Assembly: GCF_023555415.1 (NCBI RefSeq)
Contig: NZ_JAKRYL010000010.1
Span: 1-64,000 of the forward strand
DNA: 64,000 bases
Direction: 5' to 3'
DNA from: Halalkalibacter alkaliphilus
GTDB lineage: Bacteria; Bacillota; Bacilli; Bacillales; Bacillaceae_D
The notes under the pieces were generated by a model. That model ran no database searches. It had not been told where the DNA came from and saw nothing but the letters and a program-made list of their open reading frames with translations. Positions 9,008 to 20,973 of this stretch are shown here, one piece after another. Every line of letters starts with the position of its first letter. Position 1 is the first letter of the stretch. Both the position numbers and the translations under genes were made by a program.

Positions 9008-11216
9008 ACCAACAGCTGAGCGCGTGAAAGAGGAGAAGCTTTACCGCGAAATGGGTTTAACAGATGATGAATTTGCAATGATTGAGGAGATCATTGGTCG
9101 AACACCGAACTGGACAGAAACAGGTCTTTTCTCGGTTATGTGGTCCGAGCATTGTAGTTATAAAAACTCAAAAGTTCTATTGAAAAAGTTTCCGACAGAA
9201 GGAGAACGCGTTTTGCAAGGCCCTGGTGAAGGTGCTGGTATTATTGATATTGGTGATGAACAAGCGGTTGTGTTTAAAGTTGAAAGTCATAACCACCCAT
9301 CAGCAATTGAGCCATACCAAGGTGCTGCAACAGGTGTAGGTGGAATCCTTCGTGACGTATTCTCAATGGGAGCTCGTCCAATTTCACTATTAAATTCCTT
9401 ACGTTTTGGTGAATTAACGTCACCGCGTGTCCGCTACTTATTTGAGGAAGTGGTTGCAGGGATCGCAGGTTATGGCAACTGTATGGGAGTGCCAACAGTA
9501 GGGGGAGAAATTCAGTTTGATCCTTGCTATGAAGGCAATCCGCTCGTCAATGCGATGTGCGTTGGTTTAATTGATCATAAAGATATTCAAAAAGGACAAG
9601 CAAAAGGTGTTGGCAACACAGTTATGTACGTAGGTGCTAGCACTGGTCGTGACGGGATCCACGGGGCAACATTCGCTTCTGAAGAACTTGGTGAAGATTC
9701 TGATGAAAAGCGTCCAGCTGTTCAAGTAGGAGATCCTTTCATGGAGAAGCTATTACTTGAAGCTTGTTTAGAGTTAATTCAAAATGATGCTCTTGTTGGA
9801 ATTCAAGATATGGGAGCTGCTGGACTTACATCATCTTCTGCAGAGATGGCAAGTAAAGCTGGATCTGGTATTGAAATGAACTTAGATCTTGTTCCACAGC
9901 GTGAGCAAGGGATGACACCTTATGAGATGATGCTTTCTGAGTCTCAAGAGCGTATGTTAATCGTTGTGAAGAAAGGTCGCGAGCAAGAAATTAAAGAAAT
10001 TTTTGATCGTTGGGGGTTATTATCTGCTGAAGTAGGTCATGTAACAGATGATAAGCGTCTTCGCCTTCTTCATAAAGGAGAAGTTGTTGCGGATCTTCCA
10101 GTTGATGCATTAGCAGAAGAAGCACCAGTTTACCATAAGCCATCTAGTGTTCCGGCTTACTATGAAACGTTCCAACAACAAGAAGAAAAGACTCCTGTTG
10201 TTGATGATTATAAAGAAACTCTCCTTAAGCTATTAGCTCAGCCTACGATTGCTAGTAAGGAATGGGTATATGATCAATATGATTATATGGTTCAAACAAA
10301 CACAGTTGTGGAACCAGGATCAGATGCTGCTGTCGTTCGAATCCGTGGTACAAGAAAAGCTTTAGCGATGACAACAGATTGTAACTCACGCTATTTATAC
10401 CTTGACCCAGAAGTTGGTGGGCAAATTGCGATTGCTGAAGCAGCACGTAACGTTGTTTGTTCTGGTGGGGTTCCACTTGGATTAACGGATGGTTTGAACT
10501 ACGGAAGCCCTGACAAGCCTGAAATTTTCTGGCAGTTAGAAAAGTCTACAGACGGAATGAGTGAAGCTTGTCGTGTTCTAGAAACACCAGTCATTGGTGG
10601 TAACGTGTCTCTTTACAATGAAACAGCTGGGGTAGCTATTTATCCAACACCAGTTATCGGTATGGTTGGTCTAATTGAGGATATTGATCATATTACGACT
10701 CAAGGCTTCAAACAAGCAGGAGACGTGATCTATCTTGTTGGAGAGACAAAACCTGAATTTGGTGGAAGTGAATTACAAAAGCTAGTTGAAGGTGATATTT
10801 CAGGAAAAGCTCCTACGCTTGATCTAGAGCTAGAAAAAAGACTTCAGAAGCAACTTTTAACAGCGATTCGTTCTGGTCTTGTTGCATCAGCTCATGATGT
10901 AGCAGAAGGTGGAGTAGCGGTAGGTCTTGCTGAATGTATGACTTCGGGTGAAGTGGGTGCAACAGTTTCGTTAGCAGGTGAGACGACGGCATCTTTATTC
11001 GCGGAATCACAATCTCGCTTTATCGTAACAGTTCCAAGTGAAAAAGCAGAGCAATTTGAACAATTAGTTGCTGCTACAAAAATTGGTGAAGTAACAGATT
11101 CTAAATCTCTTGTAATTAAAAATAATGAACAAGGTGTCATTCTTGAAACAACACAGGATGAGATCGTAACGGCTTGGAAAGGAGCCATTCCATGTTTGCT
11201 GAAATCAAAGGCTTAA
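8991..11216 (+). CDS. purL: phosphoribosylformylglycinamidine synthase subunit PurL
   Basis: Synthetase subunit converting FGAR to FGAM with ATP and PurQ-derived ammonia. At 741 residues it is the small PurL that needs PurS and PurQ. Visible motifs are [12 protein letters not shown] (about 46-57), [21 protein letters not shown] near residue 100 (read as two segments) and the second AIRS-like domain with SAHDVAEGG. Its last 25 bases overlap purF. Confidence 0.97.
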   Translation: MSLLLEPTAERVKEEKLYREMGLTDDEFAMIEEIIGRTPNWTETGLFSVMWSEHCSYKNSKVLLKKFPTEGERVLQGPGEGAGIIDIGDEQAVVFKVESHNHPSAIEPYQGAATGVGGILRDVFSMGARPISLLNSLRFGELTSPRVRYLFEEVVAGIAGYGNCMGVPTVGGEIQFDPCYEGNPLVNAMCVGLIDHKDIQKGQAKGVGNTVMYVGASTGRDGIHGATFASEELGEDSDEKRPAVQVGDPFMEKLLLEACLELIQNDALVGIQDMGAAGLTSSSAEMASKAGSGIEMNLDLVPQREQGMTPYEMMLSESQERMLIVVKKGREQEIKEIFDRWGLLSAEVGHVTDDKRLRLLHKGEVVADLPVDALAEEAPVYHKPSSVPAYYETFQQQEEKTPVVDDYKETLLKLLAQPTIASKEWVYDQYDYMVQTNTVVEPGSDAAVVRIRGTRKALAMTTDCNSRYLYLDPEVGGQIAIAEAARNVVCSGGVPLGLTDGLNYGSPDKPEIFWQLEKSTDGMSEACRVLETPVIGGNVSLYNETAGVAIYPTPVIGMVGLIEDIDHITTQGFKQAGDVIYLVGETKPEFGGSELQKLVEGDISGKAPTLDLELEKRLQKQLLTAIRSGLVASAHDVAEGGVAVGLAECMTSGEVGATVSLAGETTASLFAESQSRFIVTVPSEKAEQFEQLVAATKIGEVTDSKSLVIKNNEQGVILETTQDEIVTAWKGAIPCLLKSKA

Positions 11217-12604
11217 ATGAAGAATGTGGTGTGTTTGCCATCTGGGGACATAAAGATGCTGCTCACCTAACTTATTATGGTCTTCATAGTTTACAGCATC
11301 GCGGCCAAGAAGGTGCTGGGATTGTTGCAACAGACGGAAAGCAATTAAAAGTTCATAAAGGATTGGGCTTGGTTAATGATGTGTTTAGTCCGGATGATTT
11401 TGATCAGCTAAGCGGGCATGCTGCTATTGGTCACGTTCGTTATGCGACAGCTGGAGGTGGGGGATTTGCCAATGTGCAGCCCCTGCTTTTCCGCTCACAA
11501 ATGGGAAGCTTGGCCATTGCACATAACGGAAATTTAGTGAATGCCAATAGCATGAAGCATCAATTAGAGAGTCAAGGGAGCATTTTTCAATCTACATCTG
11601 ATACGGAGGTAGTTGCTCATTTAATTAAGCGCAGTGGCTACAATACGTTAGAAGAACAGCTTAGAAATGCATTAGCGATGTTAAAGGGTGCCTATGCTCT
11701 AGCTGTGTTAAATGAAAAACAACTAATGGTAGCACTTGATCCAAACGGTCTTCGTCCTTTATCGATCGGTCGACTTGGTGATGCATATGTGATCGCATCA
11801 GAGACATGTGCGTTTGATCTAATTGGTGCAAAATATGAGCGCGAGGTAGAGCCAGGTGAACTTGTCATTATCGATGATAATGGTCTTCGTTCAACTAGAT
11901 TTTCAGGTTCTGCTACAAGAGCAATCTGTAGTATGGAATACGTTTATTTCGCACGTCCAGATAGCAATGTTGATGAAATTAATGTTCATACATCTAGAAA
12001 AAACCTAGGGAAGCAGCTAGCAATTGAATCTCCGATTGAAGCGGATGTTGTTACAGGGGTGCCGGATTCTAGTATTTCAGCAGCAATTGGGTACGCTGAA
12101 CAAGCTGGAATTCCTTACGAATTAGGGATGATTAAAAATCGTTATGTAGGGCGTACGTTTATTCAGCCATCTCAAGAGCTTCGTGAACAAGGTGTGAAAA
12201 TGAAACTTTCTGCTGTGCGAGGCGTTGTAGAAGGAAAACGTGTTGTCATGATTGATGACTCGATTGTACGTGGTACAACAAGTAGAAGAATTGTGAACAT
12301 GCTGCGAGAAGCTGGTGCTAAAGAGGTCCATGTGCGAATCAGTTCACCTCCAATTAAGAATCCATGCTTCTACGGAATTGATACATCGAACTCAGGTGAA
12401 TTAATTGCTGCAAACCATTCTATCGAAGAAATGCGCGAAATAATGGGAGCAGATTCATTAGCCTTCTTATCAGTAGAAGGATTAAAAACGGGGATTGGTC
12501 GTTCTGATGAAACATCGAACTGTGGTCAGTGTCTAGCTTGCTTTACAGGGGAATATCCAACCGAAATTTATCCAGATACGTTACATCCATACGCAAAGGT
12601 TTAG
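11192..12604 (+). CDS. purF: amidophosphoribosyltransferase
   Basis: First committed enzyme of purine synthesis: PRPP plus glutamine gives phosphoribosylamine. The ATG at 11192 is preferred over an in-frame ATG at 11174 because AAAGGAG lies between them. It gives [19 protein letters not shown], in which Cys12 becomes the N-terminal nucleophile after removal of an 11-residue propeptide, as in B. subtilis PurF. The PRPP loop [14 protein letters not shown] is present, as are cysteines expected for the 4Fe-4S cluster ([22 protein letters not shown]). 470 residues. Confidence 0.97.
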   Translation: MFAEIKGLNEECGVFAIWGHKDAAHLTYYGLHSLQHRGQEGAGIVATDGKQLKVHKGLGLVNDVFSPDDFDQLSGHAAIGHVRYATAGGGGFANVQPLLFRSQMGSLAIAHNGNLVNANSMKHQLESQGSIFQSTSDTEVVAHLIKRSGYNTLEEQLRNALAMLKGAYALAVLNEKQLMVALDPNGLRPLSIGRLGDAYVIASETCAFDLIGAKYEREVEPGELVIIDDNGLRSTRFSGSATRAICSMEYVYFARPDSNVDEINVHTSRKNLGKQLAIESPIEADVVTGVPDSSISAAIGYAEQAGIPYELGMIKNRYVGRTFIQPSQELREQGVKMKLSAVRGVVEGKRVVMIDDSIVRGTTSRRIVNMLREAGAKEVHVRISSPPIKNPCFYGIDTSNSGELIAANHSIEEMREIMGADSLAFLSVEGLKTGIGRSDETSNCGQCLACFTGEYPTEIYPDTLHPYAKV

Positions 12605-12623
12605 AAGGAAGGGAGCAAGGAGA

Positions 12624-13658
12624 ATGTCAGAAGCTTATAAAAAAGCAGGAGTCAGTCTTGAAGCAGGTTACGAAGCAGTTGAGCGAATGAAGAGTCATGT
12701 AAATAGAACACAACGTTCTGGAGTCATGGGATCACTTGGTGGTTTTGGAGGAATGTTTGATCTATCTACATTAAATCTAAAAGAGCCAGTACTTGTTTCT
12801 GGAACTGATGGAGTAGGAACAAAGCTTATGCTTGCCTTCATGCTAGATCGTCACGATACAATTGGTGTCGATGCCGTTGCGATGTGTGTAAATGATATTG
12901 TTGTTCAAGGAGCAGAGCCGCTTTACTTTCTAGATTATATTGCATGTGGCAAAGCGGTTCCTGAACGTTTAGAAGCAATCGTTAAGGGGGTAGCTGATGG
13001 CTGCGAACAAGCAGGTTGTGCCCTTGTTGGTGGAGAAACAGCAGAAATGCCTGGAATGTATAGTGAAGACGAATATGATCTAGCTGGTTTTGCAGTTGGT
13101 GCTGTTGAAAAGCAGCAAATTATCACTGGTGAAAAAATCAAACCAGGAGATGTGGTCATTGGGCTTTCATCTAGTGGATTGCACAGCAATGGTTTTTCAT
13201 TAGTTAGAAAAGTTTTCCTTCATGATCATTCATTTTCTTTAAATGATCAAGTCGAGGAGTTAGGAAAAACATTAGGAGAAGAGCTGTTAACTCCAACGAA
13301 AATTTATGTTAAGCCTTTGCTCGCTTGCTTGAAGAACCATACTGTACATGGAATGGCACATATCACTGGTGGTGGATTTTATGAAAATATTCCACGTATG
13401 TTACCGGCTGGTGTTGGTGTAAGTGTAGATAACGGATCATGGCCGGTTCCTCCTATTTTTAACTTGCTTCAAAAGTATGGCGAGTTAACGGAAAAGGAGC
13501 TGTTCTCAACATTTAATATGGGGATTGGAATGGTATTAGTCGTTCCTGAGGAAGAACATATACCAGTTCTACGTACACTTGAGGAGAATGGTGAATCTGC
13601 ACATATTATAGGGCGAGTAGAAGAAGGTACAGGTGTTACCATTGGGGGCATTGAGTAA
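12624..13658 (+). CDS. purM: phosphoribosylformylglycinamidine cyclo-ligase
   Basis: AIR synthetase: ATP-dependent ring closure of FGAM. 344 residues with [10 protein letters not shown] (about 59-68), [17 protein letters not shown] and [27 protein letters not shown] sequence lies upstream. Its stop overlaps the purN start. Confidence 0.97.
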   Translation: MSEAYKKAGVSLEAGYEAVERMKSHVNRTQRSGVMGSLGGFGGMFDLSTLNLKEPVLVSGTDGVGTKLMLAFMLDRHDTIGVDAVAMCVNDIVVQGAEPLYFLDYIACGKAVPERLEAIVKGVADGCEQAGCALVGGETAEMPGMYSEDEYDLAGFAVGAVEKQQIITGEKIKPGDVVIGLSSSGLHSNGFSLVRKVFLHDHSFSLNDQVEELGKTLGEELLTPTKIYVKPLLACLKNHTVHGMAHITGGGFYENIPRMLPAGVGVSVDNGSWPVPPIFNLLQKYGELTEKELFSTFNMGIGMVLVVPEEEHIPVLRTLEENGESAHIIGRVEEGTGVTIGGIE

Positions 13659-14239
13659 TGATGAAAATCGCTATTTTTGCTTCAGGGAGTGGGACGAATG
13701 CCGAAGCAATTATTCATGCTGCTAGGGACGGACTCCTTGATGTCGAAGTTGCTCTCATTGTTACAGATAAACCAAATGCGAAAGTTATTGAAAGAGCGAA
13801 TCTGTTTAACATTCCCTGTTTCATTGCTGATCCAAAAACGTATGAAACGAAGGCTGACTTTGAACAAGATGTCATACGTGAATTGGGAAAATGTGGAGTC
13901 TCATTTGTTGTGTTAGCGGGGTATATGAGGTTAATAGGTCCTACGTTGCTAAATGCATATGAAGGAAGGATGGTTAATATTCATCCTTCCTTGCTTCCTT
14001 CTTTTCCTGGGTTAGATGCGATTGGACAAGCGTTTAAAGCAAAGGTAAAGATTACAGGAGTTACCATTCATTACGTCGATGCGGGTATGGATACGGGTGA
14101 AATTATTGCACAGGAACCAGTTCGAATTGAGGAAGATGACACGGTTGATTCCTTACAAAAGAAAGTCCAGGCAGTTGAACACGAACTATATCCTAAAACA
14201 ATTCAAACAATCATAGATCGTACGAAAGAGGTTGGGTAA
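13658..14239 (+). CDS. purN: phosphoribosylglycinamide formyltransferase
   Basis: Transfers a formyl group from 10-formyl-THF to GAR. The N-terminal FASGSGTNAEAI, the catalytic segment NIHPSLLPSFPG (about 107-118) and the downstream Asp in VDAGMDTGEII are all present in 193 residues. Two adjacent ATGs (13658 and 13661) are possible starts; the first overlaps the purM stop. Confidence 0.97.
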   Translation: MMKIAIFASGSGTNAEAIIHAARDGLLDVEVALIVTDKPNAKVIERANLFNIPCFIADPKTYETKADFEQDVIRELGKCGVSFVVLAGYMRLIGPTLLNAYEGRMVNIHPSLLPSFPGLDAIGQAFKAKVKITGVTIHYVDAGMDTGEIIAQEPVRIEEDDTVDSLQKKVQAVEHELYPKTIQTIIDRTKEVG

Positions 14240-14242
14240 TTG

Positions 14243-15781
14243 ATGAGTAAAAGAAGAGCGTTAGTAAGTGTTTCAAATAAGGAAGGCATTGTTGAGTTTG
14301 TCGAAGCTCTTGTCGCAAAAGGCTTTGAAGTAGTTTCTACTGGAGGAACAAAGAAAGCTCTACAAGAGGCTGGAGTACCTGTTATTGGTATCTCGGAAGT
14401 AACAGGGTTCCCAGAAATTTTAGATGGTCGAGTGAAAACTCTTCACCCGAATATCCATAGCGGGTTGCTTGCGATGAGAGAGCGTGCTGAGCATCAAGAT
14501 CAACTAGCTGAACATAATATTTCACCTATTGATTTAGTAGTCGTTAACTTGTATCCATTCAAAGAGACGATTGCAAAGCCAAATTGTACATTTGCAGATG
14601 CAATTGAGAACATTGATATTGGCGGACCGAGTATGCTTCGTGCAGCAGCAAAGAATCATCAGCATGTAACCGTTGTTGTTGATCCGAAAGATTATCCAAC
14701 TGTAATTGATGAACTTTCTAATGAGCAAGATGTAACGGTCGAAACGAAGCGTCGCTTAGCTGCGAAAGTATTTAGACATACAGCAGCTTATGATGCATTA
14801 ATTGCTGAATATTTAACAGAAGCTGTAGGTGAAGAAGAGCCTGAAACATTTACAGTGACATATGAGCGTAAGCAAGGTTTACGTTATGGAGAAAACCCTC
14901 ATCAAAAGGCAACATTCTTTAAAAAGCCTTTAGCTGATGAAAGCTCGATTGCTAGCGCAGTTCAACTTCACGGAAAGGAACTTTCATATAACAACATTCA
15001 TGATGCTGATGCAGCTCTTGCTATAGTAAAAGAATTTGCTGAGCCGGCTGTTGTGGCAGTTAAGCATATGAATCCATGTGGGGTTGGTACAGGTGAGTCC
15101 ATTGAACAAGCTTATGGGCGTGCATATGAAGCTGATCCGGTTTCGATTTTTGGTGGTATAGTCGCTGCAAACCGCGAAATTGATGAGGCAACGGCAGTGA
15201 AAATGAAGGATATTTTCCTTGAGATTATTATCGCTCCTTCTTTTACACAAGAAGCACTTGATGTTTTAACAGCAAAGAAAAATTTACGTCTGTTAACTGT
15301 TCCAATGACTAAGCAAGAGCAACCTGAAGCCATGCTAACATCGATTCATGGTGGTCTTTTAGTTCAAGATGAAGATCATTATGGAATCGACGAAGCAACA
15401 ATTTCAATCCCAACAGACCGCAAGCCAACTGATGCAGAATGGGAAGCTCTTAAATTAGCGTGGAAAGTTGTTAAACATGTGAAATCAAATGCAATTGTAT
15501 TAACAAATGGACAAATGACTGTCGGTGTTGGAGCTGGACAAATGAACCGTGTTGGTGCTGCTGATATTGCTATTACGCAAGCTAGTGAGCGAATTGAGGG
15601 AGCTGTAATGGGTTCTGATGCCTTTTTCCCAATGGGAGACACTGTAGAACTTGCGGGTAAAGCAGGTGTAACAGCTATTATTCAACCAGGCGGTTCAATC
15701 CGTGACGAAGAATCCATTGAAATGGCTAATAAATACGGAATTGCTATGGTTATGACAGGAGTAAGACACTTTAAACATTAA
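14243..15781 (+). CDS. purH: bifunctional AICAR formyltransferase/IMP cyclohydrolase
   Basis: Performs the last two steps to IMP. The N-terminal MGS-like cyclohydrolase domain has [14 protein letters not shown], and the C-terminal formyltransferase domain has [12 protein letters not shown] (about 271-282). The ATG at 14243 is chosen; an in-frame TTG lies immediately before it at 14240. 512 residues. It follows purN by three bases. Confidence 0.96.
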   Translation: MSKRRALVSVSNKEGIVEFVEALVAKGFEVVSTGGTKKALQEAGVPVIGISEVTGFPEILDGRVKTLHPNIHSGLLAMRERAEHQDQLAEHNISPIDLVVVNLYPFKETIAKPNCTFADAIENIDIGGPSMLRAAAKNHQHVTVVVDPKDYPTVIDELSNEQDVTVETKRRLAAKVFRHTAAYDALIAEYLTEAVGEEEPETFTVTYERKQGLRYGENPHQKATFFKKPLADESSIASAVQLHGKELSYNNIHDADAALAIVKEFAEPAVVAVKHMNPCGVGTGESIEQAYGRAYEADPVSIFGGIVAANREIDEATAVKMKDIFLEIIIAPSFTQEALDVLTAKKNLRLLTVPMTKQEQPEAMLTSIHGGLLVQDEDHYGIDEATISIPTDRKPTDAEWEALKLAWKVVKHVKSNAIVLTNGQMTVGVGAGQMNRVGAADIAITQASERIEGAVMGSDAFFPMGDTVELAGKAGVTAIIQPGGSIRDEESIEMANKYGIAMVMTGVRHFKH

Positions 15782-17150
<1,369 letters not shown>

Positions 17151-17180
17151 AGCGATTTCCTCCTAAAAAGATTGAATCAT

Positions 17181-17226
17181 AAGCCGTATAAGATCACATA
17201 CTTGGATCTTATACGGCTTCATTTTG
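17181..17226. terminator. bidirectional terminator-like hairpin
   Basis: AAGCCGTATAAGATC pairs with GATCTTATACGGCTT, followed on the plus strand by CATTTTGTTTT. It can end the pur transcript, and on the minus strand the DUF2892 transcript. Confidence 0.75.
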
Positions 17227-17235
17227 TTTTACATA

Positions 17236-17481
17236 TTACTCACTGTGACTGTCATGATGACAAGCATGATCTTGCATCGTTTCCATTTTCTGCTCAGCTA
17301 AGTAAGTTAGAGGGCAGAATCTTGTAATCCCTTCTGCAGCTTTCATACTCCCACAGACTGCTGCAAAAAGAGGTACATTATCGTTTGGTCTTTTAACAAG
17401 TTTTGAGGTAGACCAAGCAAGGATTGTGAAACCCATTGTGATACGACATAATGCATCTACACGACCGATATTTGGTTTCAT
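17236..17481 (-). CDS. DUF2892 / YgaP-like membrane protein
   Basis: An 81-residue protein starting MKPNIGRVDALCRITMGFTI, with two hydrophobic stretches (about 14-28 and 40-55) and the PLFAAVCGSMKAAEGITRFCPL segment typical of DUF2892 proteins (split here by the turn before GSMK). The tail is His-rich (HACHHDSHSE), suggesting metal contact. The ATG at 17481 is preferred, with GGTGG eight bases upstream; a second in-frame ATG lies four codons further up. Function unknown. Confidence 0.8.
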   Translation of the reverse strand: MKPNIGRVDALCRITMGFTILAWSTSKLVKRPNDNVPLFAAVCGSMKAAEGITRFCPLTYLAEQKMETMQDHACHHDSHSE

Positions 17482-17599
17482 AATTAGATCCACCTTTCAC
17501 ATGTTTGTCAATCTTCCAATTATTTTTGTTAAGATATTTAACAAAGTAGTGAGCGAATTCCCAGATTTGTGGTACTATTATAAAAAAGGAAATGATGAA

Positions 17600-19354
17600 A
17601 TGGGTGATGACAGGATGACTGAGAGACTTTACCGCTGGACAAAACAACGATTACGGCAGCAATTAGCTGTAGTAAAAGGAGAAAAATCTCCTTCACTTGT
17701 CCTCCGAAATGCAACATATTTAAATTTTGCACGCCGAAAATGGCTTACGGCTAATATATGGATATCTGAAGACCGCATCGTATACGTAGGAAATGAAATG
17801 CCTGCGAAGTTAACTGATACAGAGATTGTTGATTGTGATAACAAATTGGTTGTACCAGGATATATTGAGCACCATGCTCACCCGTTTCAACTTTATAATC
17901 CCCATAGCTTCGCTAAGTATGCGTCAGGAAGAGGGACAACAACACTGATCAATGATAATCTAATGTTTTTTTTACATCTTGAAAAAAAGAAAGCGCTTAC
18001 TTTGATTGAAGCTCTTGATGAGTTGCCGGCTTCTATGTATTGGTGGTCGCGCTATGATGCGCAAACGGAACTTCGAGATGAAGAACCATTAACGAATTCA
18101 AAAATGAAGGAATGGTTAGAGCATCCTCTTGTGTTACAAGGGGGAGAGTTGACTTCTTGGCCTAAAGTGTTAGAAGGTGATGATTCTACGCTTCACTTAA
18201 TGCAAGAAACGACAAGACTCCGTAAACCGATTGAAGGGCATTTGCCAGGTGCTTCAGAGAGAACGTTAGCACAAATGGCACTTTTAGGTGTTACATGCGA
18301 TCATGAAGCTATGACTGGAGAAGAGGCAGTAAGACGTCTAGACTTAGGGTATACTACGTCGTTACGACACTCTTCAATCCGCCCTGATTTACCTAAGTTG
18401 CTTAAGGAAATGCAAGAGCTGGGGGTTGATTATTTCGAAAGGTGTCTTATGACCACAGATGGTTCTCCACCTGCTTTTTATGAAAAAGGAGTAATGGATC
18501 AATTAATTAAGATCGCATTAGAAAGTGGATTAGACCCAATTGACGCATATTCAATGGCTAGTTATAACGTGGCGAAATATTACCATATTGATCATAAGCT
18601 TGGAATGATTGCTCCAGGTAGAATTGCACATATCAATATTCTTGATGATATTAACAATCCGTTACCAAGCTCTGTTTTAGCAAAAGGGAAATGGGTTGTT
18701 AGAGACGGGGAGCATATTGATCAGTTTGGCGATTTTCCGTGGGAAGATTACGGAATAGAGCCATTTAAGATTGATTGGAATTTATCGGAAGATGATCTCC
18801 ATTTTTCGATGGCAATGGGAATTGAAATGACAAATTCCGTTATTTTAAAACCGTATCAAATCCCGATTGAAAGTACAGATAAAGTATTAAGTACCGATCA
18901 CGATGAGAGCTTCTTTGTGATGATTGATAAATATGGAAAGTGGCATATTGCTACAATGATTAAAGGTTTTGCCACACATGTATCAGGTTTTGCTAGTTCG
19001 TTTTCCAATACAGGTGACGTAATTCTTATTGGAAAAAATGTTTCAGACATGATTGCTGCTTTTAATGCTTTAAAAGAGCAAGGTGGAGGAATGACCTTGG
19101 TTGAAGATGGAAAACTTATTGGTCAAATACAATTAGAGATATTTGGAACATTATCTACAAAGTCGATGGAAGGCGTTATGGAAGATGAGAAGAAATTTGT
19201 CACCTTATTACGTGATCGCGGCTACAAATTTGAGGATCCAATTTATAGCCTGTTATTCTTCTCGTCAACACATCTTCCATATATCCGTGTCACACAAAGA
19301 GGAATTTATGATGTGAAAAAGAAAACGGTACTCTTTCCTGCGATTATGCGTTAA
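17600..19354 (+). CDS. YerA-type adenine deaminase homologue (amidohydrolase)
   Basis: A metal-dependent amidohydrolase of about 584 residues, closest in character to B. subtilis YerA, a putative adenine deaminase. Visible motifs are GYIEHHAHPFQLYNP (metal-binding His cluster near residue 90), EGHLPGASE, TCDHEAM and LRHSSIRPDLP. AAGGA lies about nine bases before the ATG at 17600; ATG 17615 (MTERLYRW) is an equally reasonable start and matches the YerA N-terminus better. The frame is open far upstream but over an opposing gene. It is the first of a yerA-yerB-yerC series. Activity on adenine is not proven for this subgroup. Confidence 0.85.
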   Translation: MGDDRMTERLYRWTKQRLRQQLAVVKGEKSPSLVLRNATYLNFARRKWLTANIWISEDRIVYVGNEMPAKLTDTEIVDCDNKLVVPGYIEHHAHPFQLYNPHSFAKYASGRGTTTLINDNLMFFLHLEKKKALTLIEALDELPASMYWWSRYDAQTELRDEEPLTNSKMKEWLEHPLVLQGGELTSWPKVLEGDDSTLHLMQETTRLRKPIEGHLPGASERTLAQMALLGVTCDHEAMTGEEAVRRLDLGYTTSLRHSSIRPDLPKLLKEMQELGVDYFERCLMTTDGSPPAFYEKGVMDQLIKIALESGLDPIDAYSMASYNVAKYYHIDHKLGMIAPGRIAHINILDDINNPLPSSVLAKGKWVVRDGEHIDQFGDFPWEDYGIEPFKIDWNLSEDDLHFSMAMGIEMTNSVILKPYQIPIESTDKVLSTDHDESFFVMIDKYGKWHIATMIKGFATHVSGFASSFSNTGDVILIGKNVSDMIAAFNALKEQGGGMTLVEDGKLIGQIQLEIFGTLSTKSMEGVMEDEKKFVTLLRDRGYKFEDPIYSLLFFSSTHLPYIRVTQRGIYDVKKKTVLFPAIMR

Positions 19355-19380
19355 ACTAAGAAAGGACACTTTTTTAGTTT
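19353..19380 (+). other. hairpin between yerA and yerB homologues
   Basis: AAACTAAGAAAG pairs with CTTTTTTAGTTT around a 4-base loop, immediately after the stop codon. No clear T run follows outside the stem, so it may be a weak attenuator or mRNA stabiliser. Confidence 0.4.
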
Positions 19381-19408
19381 AGTGAGTTAATTGAAAAAAG
19401 GTCGTGTA

Positions 19409-20452
19409 ATGATGAAGAAGTTATGGAAATTCCCCCTTTTGTTAACTGCTTTTTTAATAGTAGGGGGATGCAGTAATAATGGTCAAATAGAAGAAGAGAC
19501 AGAGACAGAGACAGTGGAAGAAGTATTTGTGGAAGAGGAGCTGGCTGAGGCTCCTTCCTATACATATCCACTTAGTGGCATGGAAGCAGAGGAAGAGGCT
19601 ACTCACCGTATCATTAGCGTATTGATTAACAATGACCCTGCTGCACGTCCACAAACTGGTTTAAGCCAAGCAGATATTGTTTACGAGTTATTAGCTGAAG
19701 GGACGATTACTCGCTTTGTTGCTCTTTACCAGAGTCAATTTCCAAACAAGGTAGGTCCTATTCGAAGTGCTAGAGAGTACCATGTTGATTTAGTGCACGG
19801 ATTTGATGGGATGCTTGTTGCTCATGGTTATAGTCCCACGGCAAAGAAGCTCCTTAGTGAAGGGAAAGTTGATCATATTAATGGTATTTCTTATGATGGG
19901 TCACTTTTTAAGCGAGCGCCTGAACGTAAGGCACCCCATAATTCATACATTACGTATGAGGATATGATCCAAGGCTTTGTAAATGAAAAAGGCTATGTTA
20001 TAACAGGAGAAGTTCCAGCCTTAGACTTTTATGAAAATGAAGATATTCATATCGTTGGCAATAAAGCTAGTGAGGTTGAAGTGAATTACTTAGGGAAAAA
20101 TCATATTCAATATGTCTATGATGAAGCCTCTGGGTATTATGAGCGTTTTAATGGTGAACGAAAGACTGTTGAATACGAAACAAATGATCCTGTTCTCTTG
20201 TCCAATGTTCTTGTTTTAGAAACGGAACACCGTGTATTAGATGATCAAGGACGACGGGCCATCGATTTAACATCAGGTGGAAGAGCGATCCTTTTCCAAA
20301 GTGGCATTATGAACGAGGTATCGTGGGAAAATCGTAATGGACAGCTTATTCCAGTTCATGATGGAGAACCAGTAAAGCTAAAACCAGGTCAAACGTGGGT
20401 TAATATCGTGCCGTCAAATCCCGGGATAAAAGAGGCACTTTCGTATGACTAA
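19409..20452 (+). CDS. DUF3048 domain lipoprotein (YerB-like)
   Basis: A secreted lipoprotein of 347 residues. The signal peptide ends in the lipobox VGGC, followed by a Glu/Thr-rich linker and then the DUF3048 region with RPQTGLSQADIVYELLAEG and GPIRSAREYHVDL. ATG 19409 has AAAGG eight bases upstream; the in-frame TTG at 19391 is less likely. It keeps the B. subtilis order yerA-yerB-yerC. The family function is unknown; a surface role is inferred from the lipobox. Confidence 0.88.
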   Translation: MMKKLWKFPLLLTAFLIVGGCSNNGQIEEETETETVEEVFVEEELAEAPSYTYPLSGMEAEEEATHRIISVLINNDPAARPQTGLSQADIVYELLAEGTITRFVALYQSQFPNKVGPIRSAREYHVDLVHGFDGMLVAHGYSPTAKKLLSEGKVDHINGISYDGSLFKRAPERKAPHNSYITYEDMIQGFVNEKGYVITGEVPALDFYENEDIHIVGNKASEVEVNYLGKNHIQYVYDEASGYYERFNGERKTVEYETNDPVLLSNVLVLETEHRVLDDQGRRAIDLTSGGRAILFQSGIMNEVSWENRNGQLIPVHDGEPVKLKPGQTWVNIVPSNPGIKEALSYD

Positions 20453-20479
20453 TGTATTGTTGAGGAAGGTTGTGTACAG

Positions 20480-20791
20480 ATGCAAATAGATAAATTACGT
20501 GGCAAGGAGCTAGATCAACTATTTAAAGCCATTTTATCACTTAAAGATCTTGAGGAATGTTATGAGTTTTTTGATGATCTATGTACCATTAATGAGATTC
20601 AATCATTAGCCCAACGCTTAGAAGTAGCCAGAATGTTACAAAATGGCTATACGTATCATAAAATTGAAACGGAAACAGGGGCGAGTACAGCGACGATTTC
20701 ACGTGTCAAACGTTGCTTGAATTATGGAAATGACGGCTACAAAATGACCTTAGATCGTGTGAGTGAACAAGAGGTAGAAGTGAAAGAATAA
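20480..20791 (+). CDS. YerC/YecD TrpR-related DNA-binding protein
   Basis: A 103-residue all-helical protein with a TrpR-like helix-turn-helix in the second half (ETGASTATISRVKRCLNYG, about 70-88). The whole sequence fits the YerC/YecD family. It sits 27 bases after the DUF3048 gene and ends inside a strong terminator, so it closes that operon. Regulatory targets are not known. Confidence 0.9.
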   Translation: MQIDKLRGKELDQLFKAILSLKDLEECYEFFDDLCTINEIQSLAQRLEVARMLQNGYTYHKIETETGASTATISRVKRCLNYGNDGYKMTLDRVSEQEVEVKE

Positions 20792-20820
20792 AAAATCACA
20801 GGGGTTCCTGTGGTTTTTTC
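20791..20820 (+). terminator. intrinsic terminator after yerC homologue
   Basis: AAAAATCACAGG/CCTGTGGTTTTT stem with a 4-base loop and a T run; it begins at the stop codon. Confidence 0.9.
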
Positions 20821-20918
20821 TTTTTGTTTATTTAGTTGGTCATATACATAGATTAAGAAAAGCTCATAAGCTAGAGTAGTATGAATGTAAGAAAACCTTG
20901 CTGAGTGCGTGTATTTCG

Positions 20919-20937
20919 GTACGATTCGTACTACAAT
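20919..20937 (+). promoter_or_regulatory. inverted repeat overlapping a possible adeC promoter
   Basis: GTACGA-T-TCGTAC is a perfect 13-bp inverted repeat that abuts a TACAAT box (20932-20937). No good -35 is visible. The placement suggests a repressor site controlling adeC. Confidence 0.4.
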
Positions 20938-20973
20938 AGATAAACCATGATGTAAAGAACGGGGTGTAATAGC

